A stretch of 10,163 bases of DNA from positions 1 to 10,163 of the forward strand of contig DIGF01000013.1 of assembly GCA_002419505.1 (NCBI GenBank), given 5' to 3'. Positions within the stretch are counted from its first letter, which is position 1. Each line of letters opens with the position of its first letter. The DNA comes from Caryophanales bacterium UBA5729 (GTDB lineage: Bacteria > Bacillota_I > Bacilli_A > Izemoplasmatales > Hujiaoplasmataceae). Below are positions 7,363 through 10,163 of the stretch, piece by piece. Under the pieces are notes generated by a model. That model was given only the letters and a program-made list of their open reading frames with translations, was not told the origin of the DNA and made no database searches. The translations under genes and the position numbers were made by a program.

Positions 7363-7390
7363 GTGACACAATTAAGTTAAATGATATAAT
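7363..7390 (+). promoter_or_regulatory. Promoter of the iron-sulphur hydro-lyase operon
   Basis: GTGACA (7363-7368, one mismatch from TTGACA) and a perfect TATAAT (7385-7390) are 16 bases apart. The expected start near 7397 leaves a leader of about 13 bases before the ATG at 7410, with the ribosome site GAGGTGA at its front. It diverges from the degV promoter. Confidence 0.7.
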
Positions 7391-7409
7391 AATTTATAGA
7401 GGTGAGTTT

Positions 7410-8282
7410 ATGTTTACGATCGAGAGAAAACTAATAATTGATTCAGTTAAAGCCATGTTATTAGAGTCGGTTAAAACACTGGACAAAGAGATAATTAATC
7501 GTTTTGAGAACGCAAGAGATAATGAAGTTAACCCTTTAGCCAAGAGTGTTTTAAGTCAGATTTTAGAAAATCATGAAATCGCTATTTCTAAAGATATTCC
7601 CCTTTGTCAAGACACAGGAATTGTGGTTTGTTTTGTAGAGATTGGCAGAGAATTAATCTTTGATTATGATCTTGAAGAAGCTATTAATGTCGGGGTTAGA
7701 CAAGCTTATATCGACGGATATTTAAGAAAGTCAATAGTCAAACATCCGCTTAACCGCATCAATACTTTAGACAACACTCCAGCGGTTGTTCATTTTGATT
7801 TTGTTGCCGGCAATACATTAACGCTTCATATCGCGCCTAAAGGTGGCGGCAGCGAAAATATGTCTGCTTTAAAAATGTTATCTCCAGCTGATGGAAGAGA
7901 AGGTATAATTAATTTTATTTTAGATACGATTAAAAATGCTGGCGGCAGACCCTGTCCACCATTGATTGTTGGCGTTGGTATCGGCGGTAATTTTGAAAAG
8001 GTAGCTTACTTGGCAAAGAAAGCTATCTTGATTCCATTACAAGAAGAAACTACAAATGAGATTGATAAGTTACTAGAAGACGAACTTTTCAAAAAAATTA
8101 ATGAGCTTGATGTCGGTCCGATGGGTTTAGGTGGTGTAACAACCTGTATTGGCGTTAAAGTTGTTTCAAGTCCGTGTCATATTGCATCTTTACCGGTAGC
8201 GGTAAATCTGCAATGCCATAGCGCTAGAAAAAGTGAGGTGACTTTAGTTGGAAAAGAAATTAACAACGCCGATAACAACTGA
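7410..8282 (+). CDS. Class I iron-sulphur fumarate hydratase/tartrate dehydratase, alpha subunit
   Basis: This 290-residue protein is the N-terminal half of a class I Fe-S hydro-lyase, the half that holds the 4Fe-4S cluster. The three likely cluster ligands sit in conserved settings: Cys66 in DIPLCQDTG, Cys182 in GGRPCPPLIVG and Cys246 in GVTTCIGVK. Other family hallmarks are APKGGGSEN (142-150), GPMGLGG (236-242) and NLQCHSAR (266-273). In single-chain enzymes such as E. coli FumA this part is fused to the beta half; here, as in many anaerobes and archaea, the two are separate genes. The reaction is reversible hydration of fumarate to malate, or dehydration of L-tartrate; family members (fumA/ttdA type) cannot be told apart by eye. 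A 4Fe-4S hydro-lyase is oxygen-sensitive, which fits a fermentative or anaerobic host. The ATG at 7410 has GAGGTGA just upstream. The last 35 bases overlap the beta gene. Confidence 0.93.
   Translation: MFTIERKLIIDSVKAMLLESVKTLDKEIINRFENARDNEVNPLAKSVLSQILENHEIAISKDIPLCQDTGIVVCFVEIGRELIFDYDLEEAINVGVRQAYIDGYLRKSIVKHPLNRINTLDNTPAVVHFDFVAGNTLTLHIAPKGGGSENMSALKMLSPADGREGIINFILDTIKNAGGRPCPPLIVGVGIGGNFEKVAYLAKKAILIPLQEETTNEIDKLLEDELFKKINELDVGPMGLGGVTTCIGVKVVSSPCHIASLPVAVNLQCHSARKSEVTLVGKEINNADNN
8235..8240 (+). promoter_or_regulatory. Ribosome binding site supporting the TTG start of the beta subunit
   Basis: GAGGTG (within GTGAGGTGA, 8233-8241) lies seven bases before the TTG at 8248, inside the alpha gene. 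No ATG in the beta frame is equally well placed near the protein's conserved N-terminus. Confidence 0.7.
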
Positions 8283-8772
8283 TGTTATTAAAACCTTAAA
8301 TATCGGTGACGAAGTATTAATTAGCGGTTATATCTATACTGCTAGAGATGCTGCTCATAAATTATTGGTTGAAGCAATTAAAAATAAGCAAGAACTTCCT
8401 TTTGATTTAAAAGATCAAGTAATCTACTATGTCGGCCCTACTCCTGCTAAACCGGGTGAGATCATTGGTTCTTGTGGTCCTACTTCAAGTTATAGAATGG
8501 ATAAATTTAGCCCTTACTTAATGGATAAAGGCCTTAAAGTAATGATTGGTAAAGGCGATAGGTCCAAAGCTTTTAACGCCGAAGTAGCTAATTATCAAGG
8601 ACTCTACTTGATTGCTATCGGCGGTATTGGCGCTAAGTTATCGCAAACAGTAGTTGAAAATCAAATAGTCGCTTATGAGGAGTTGCAATCTGAAGCGATC
8701 CGTCGTTTAAAGGTAGTTGACTTTCCGGCAATTGTTGCGATAGATTATCAAGGTAATTCAATATTTAAATAA
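8248..8772 (+). CDS. Class I iron-sulphur fumarate hydratase/tartrate dehydratase, beta subunit
   Basis: This 174-residue protein corresponds to the C-terminal half of class I fumarases and completes the active site with the alpha subunit. Recognisable motifs are ISGYIYTARDAAHK (25-38), YVGPTPAKPGEIIGSCGPTS (61-80) followed by YRMD, MIGKGDRS (99-106), IAIGGIGAKLSQ (122-133) and the end EAIRRLKVVDFPAIVAIDYQ (149-168) followed by GNS. Length is normal for the separate beta chain. Translation starts at TTG with a good ribosome site and overlaps the alpha gene by 35 bases in another frame, so production of the two chains is probably coupled. A strong terminator follows five bases after the stop. 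The substrate is most likely fumarate/malate; L-tartrate or mesaconate are alternatives. No other citric-acid-cycle gene is visible in the window. Confidence 0.92.
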   Translation: MEKKLTTPITTDVIKTLNIGDEVLISGYIYTARDAAHKLLVEAIKNKQELPFDLKDQVIYYVGPTPAKPGEIIGSCGPTSSYRMDKFSPYLMDKGLKVMIGKGDRSKAFNAEVANYQGLYLIAIGGIGAKLSQTVVENQIVAYEELQSEAIRRLKVVDFPAIVAIDYQGNSIFK

Positions 8773-8777
8773 AGATT

Positions 8778-8810
8778 AAAACTGAGTTAAATTAAAACTC
8801 AGTTTTTTTT
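8778..8810 (+). terminator. Rho-independent terminator of the hydro-lyase operon
   Basis: AAAACTGAGTT and AACTCAGTTTT form a perfect 11-bp stem with a 7-base loop, followed by a run of T to 8810. It starts five bases after the beta-subunit stop. Confidence 0.93.
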
Positions 8811-8812
8811 AT

Positions 8813-8841
8813 AAAAAAAGTGGCCTTAATTTAAGGCCACT
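8813..8841 (-). terminator. Rho-independent terminator of the hpf transcript
   Basis: On the minus strand AGTGGCCTTA and TAAGGCCACT form a 10-bp stem with a 3-base loop, followed by seven T (8819-8813). It begins four bases after the hpf stop. It lies back to back with the terminator at 8778-8810, so the two convergent transcripts each have their own hairpin. Confidence 0.92.
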
Positions 8842-8845
8842 AAAG

Positions 8846-9382
8846 TCATTCTGTTTCAATTAACCCATATTTCCCGTCATCTCTCAGATACAAGATTGAA
8901 GTTTCGTTATCTTCATTCTTGAATATGAAGAAATCATGACCTAACAATTCCATTTGCGTTAATGCTTCATCTAAAGATAAAATTTCTAAGGTAATCCGTT
9001 TTTTCTTTACAGGAGATATTAACTCTTTTTCGAGTTCTTCTAAGTCAAAATCATCTGAGGCAAAAGCGTTCTTTAATCCTACTTTTTCTTGAAGTGATCG
9101 ATTCATTTTATGCTTATTCTTCCTTAGTTGTGCTTCGAGTTTGTCAACAGCTTTGTCAATCGCTGCGTACAAATCGCGATCTGATACTTCAGCTCTCATG
9201 GTCAAGAACTTGATGGGAATTGTAATTTCAACCTTCGTGCCATCTCGATATACCTTACATACGACAAAAGCTTCTAATTGGTCATTAAAGACTCTGTCAA
9301 TTTTGTTCAGTTTTTTCTCGATGTAGTTATGGATCGCGTCGGTAATTACAAATCCTGATTTGCCAACAATGTCTAGTTTCAT
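8846..9382 (-). CDS. hpf: Long-form ribosome hibernation promoting factor
   Basis: This 178-residue protein has the two-domain layout of long HPF. The N-terminal S30AE domain (about 1-100) begins MKLDIVGKSGFVITDAIHNY and contains the SDRDLYAAIDKAVDKLEAQL helix (67-86) and basic RKNKHK (87-92). It would bind the small ribosomal subunit in the decoding region. An acidic linker (about 105-122) leads to the C-terminal dimerisation domain (about 127-178), with KRITLEILSLDEALTQMELL (128-147), GHDFFIFKN (148-156) and YLRDDGKYGLIE at the end. In Firmicutes the long form joins two ribosomes into inactive 100S dimers during slow growth. It has its own extended -10 promoter and the ATG follows AAAGGAGTGG. 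It lies downstream of the comF genes on the same strand, much as in Bacilli, and ends in a strong terminator convergent with the hydro-lyase operon. Confidence 0.96.
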   Translation of the reverse strand: MKLDIVGKSGFVITDAIHNYIEKKLNKIDRVFNDQLEAFVVCKVYRDGTKVEITIPIKFLTMRAEVSDRDLYAAIDKAVDKLEAQLRKNKHKMNRSLQEKVGLKNAFASDDFDLEELEKELISPVKKKRITLEILSLDEALTQMELLGHDFFIFKNEDNETSILYLRDDGKYGLIETE

Positions 9383-9418
9383 AAAACCACTCCTTTATAT
9401 TTTTATTTAACCAACTTC

Positions 9419-9447
9419 ATTATACCACCGATAAAAAAAATAGTAAA
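9419..9447 (-). promoter_or_regulatory. Extended -10 promoter of hpf
   Basis: On the minus strand a perfect TATAAT (9424-9419) is preceded by TGG, making an extended -10. A weak -35 TTTACT (9447-9442) lies 17 bases upstream, across a run of eight T. The start would be near 9411, giving a leader of about 29 bases. hpf can thus be expressed apart from the comF genes. I did not see a clear sigma-B-type site. Confidence 0.75.
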
Positions 9448-9462
9448 CTAAGCGACTCGTTT

Positions 9463-9855
9463 TTAGTAGAAAATATTCTGATAACTTAAATCTAGGTATT
9501 CCAGTGAAAAAAATACGATTTTTTTCATTGGCAAGAAATATTTTAACCAGTATTTAGCTTGGCTTAAGACCTGAAAATCAAGGAAAATTACGGTTTTTGT
9601 TTTATCTTCTGATTTAATCACAGACTCGTAAATAAGCTTTAAATGGCGATCTAGGTAATTCCTTTGTTCAAGGTTAAGTAGGTTTTGTTCATATAGATAA
9701 AAATACGTAATTTCGCCATTTTCTATCGGTATTACAACTTGTTTTAATGACGGTTGATATTTAATTTGGCATTTAGGACATATTTTAGGAAAGCTGAAAA
9801 TAAACTCAAAACCTTCGCTGACATTGAACACTTCCTTACAAAGGGCGCAGATCAT
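9463..9855 (-). CDS. comFC: Short ComFC-like protein with N-terminal zinc finger
   Basis: This 130-residue protein starts with two CxxC pairs (Cys3/Cys6 and Cys26/Cys29) that should bind one zinc, as in the N-terminus of ComFC proteins. Immediate position after a comFA gene, with a 20-base overlap, strongly supports a comFC origin. Typical ComFC is well over 200 residues and carries a phosphoribosyltransferase domain with a DDVxTTGxT-type PRPP loop. Here the matching place (about 90-120) reads VIFLDFQVLSQAKYWLKYFL (88-107), followed by KIVFFSLEYL. This keeps a strand-helix-strand look but has no PRPP signature, so the protein is shortened and probably not a transferase. ComFC helps take up single-stranded DNA in competent Bacilli; whether this version does is uncertain. 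I chose ATG 9855 with GAGGAAAAA before it over an in-frame TTG at 9876 that lacks a site. No frameshift that would restore the missing part was evident. Confidence 0.7.
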   Translation of the reverse strand: MICALCKEVFNVSEGFEFIFSFPKICPKCQIKYQPSLKQVVIPIENGEITYFYLYEQNLLNLEQRNYLDRHLKLIYESVIKSEDKTKTVIFLDFQVLSQAKYWLKYFLPMKKIVFFSLEYLDLSYQNIFY

Positions 9856-10163
9856 TTTTTCCTCGGTTAAATTCAATTATCGATTTCTTCGCATTAATCA
9901 TCTCTTCACTGATAAATTTTGAGGTAAAAACTACTTCACCAACTGCTGTTACCCTACCAACTCTACCAGCTATTTGAATGAGCGTTGCCTCGTTAAAAAC
10001 TGTTTGATCTGCCTCTAAAACCAACACATTAATATTAGGGAAAGTAACTCCTCTTTCCAAGATGGTTGTGGATATTAGGATTGAGGGATTCAGTCTTTGA
10101 AAATCTTTAAGCACGGTCTTTTTAGCTTTTGATTCACTGGTAATCACAGCTGATAATATTCTT
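9836..10163 (-). CDS. comFA: ComFA-like DNA helicase, C-terminal part (runs off right edge)
   Basis: The last 108 residues of a superfamily 2 helicase are visible. The frame stays open to the window edge, so the true start lies outside and the GTG near 10147 is not a start. Motif V region ILISTTILERGVTFPNINVL is followed by LVLEADQTVFNEATL and motif VI LIQIAGRVGR, with the arginine fingers of an RecA-like second domain. ISTTILERGVTFP together with QIAGRVGR is typical of ComFA, the cytosolic ATPase that helps drive single-stranded DNA through the competence channel. It is followed, with a 20-base overlap, by a CxxC protein of ComFC type, then hpf. PriA-type helicases share these motifs, but the neighbours and the short C-terminal tail favour ComFA. 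No ComFB gene lies between comFA and the comFC-like gene. Confidence 0.88.
   Translation of the reverse strand, partial: RILSAVITSESKAKKTVLKDFQRLNPSILISTTILERGVTFPNINVLVLEADQTVFNEATLIQIAGRVGRVTAVGEVVFTSKFISEEMINAKKSIIEFNRGKNDLRPL
9856..9864 (-). promoter_or_regulatory. Ribosome binding site deciding the comFC-like start
   Basis: GAGGAAAAA directly precedes the ATG at 9855 on the minus strand, within the end of comFA. It supports a protein starting MICALCKEV instead of a seven-residue longer form from TTG. Confidence 0.65.

Noticed and set aside
7268..7409. Riboswitch or other structured leader between the divergent genes
   Set aside because: The best promoters leave leaders of about 12-13 bases, too short for a riboswitch, and the rest of the gap is plain A/T-rich sequence.
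8778..8841. Two adjacent hairpins as a possible mobile-element end or attachment site
   Set aside because: Each hairpin is followed by a T run in the direction of the neighbouring gene's transcription, so they are simply two convergent terminators.
9141..9326. Plus-strand open frame of 61 codons opposite hpf
   Set aside because: It is antisense to the conserved S30AE domain and has no start signals.
9383..9600. Possible frameshifted phosphoribosyltransferase end of comFC
   Set aside because: The sequence after the stop at 9463 is the hpf promoter and leader, and I found no DDVxTTG-like stretch, so the gene seems short rather than frameshifted.
1..10163. CRISPR arrays, tRNA or rRNA genes, insertion sequences, phage genes
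   Set aside because: I read both strands and saw no regularly spaced repeats, cloverleaf sequences, rRNA segments, transposase or phage motifs.

Overview
The window is A+T-rich and uses the standard bacterial code: tryptophan is TGG and TGA acts as a stop (for example at the end of the exporter gene at 407-2245). Strong GGAGG-type ribosome sites, rho-independent terminators, a long-form ribosome hibernation factor, a DegV protein, heterodimeric ABC exporters and a comFA-comFC pair all point to a low-GC Gram-positive lineage (Bacillota, or a standard-code relative of the mollicutes such as the Acholeplasma/Izemoplasma side). The exact taxon cannot be fixed from this sequence.

Layout, from left to right. 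Positions 1-2672 (minus strand) hold a MarR-led operon: a MarR-type repressor, then one ABC exporter half-transporter, then the start of a second one that runs off the left edge. A consensus promoter with a perfect 10-bp-arm inverted repeat lies just upstream of marR, which suggests autoregulation. Positions 2747-7314 (minus strand) hold a second unit: a DegV-family fatty-acid-binding protein, then two more ABC half-transporters joined stop-to-start, ending in a clear terminator. The two half-transporters form a textbook asymmetric pair, with one degenerate and one consensus ATP site split between the subunits.

Positions 7363-8810 (plus strand) hold a divergent operon for a two-subunit class I iron-sulphur hydro-lyase (fumarase or tartrate dehydratase). 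Its subunit genes overlap by 35 bases and the second starts with TTG. Two back-to-back hairpin terminators at 8778-8841 separate it from the convergent minus-strand block. That block runs comFA (3' end only), a short comFC-like gene and hpf, an order that resembles the comF-hpf neighbourhood of Bacilli.

The window is dominated by membrane export (four half-transporters) plus ordinary housekeeping genes. I see no phage, transposon, CRISPR, rRNA or tRNA, and no clearly new system. The items most worth a second look are the MarR operator/promoter, the unusually short ComFC-like protein that lacks the PRPP-binding signature, the two-cysteine extracellular loop in the MarR-linked exporter, and the palindrome inside the degV promoter. 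No gap between genes exceeds 150 bases.
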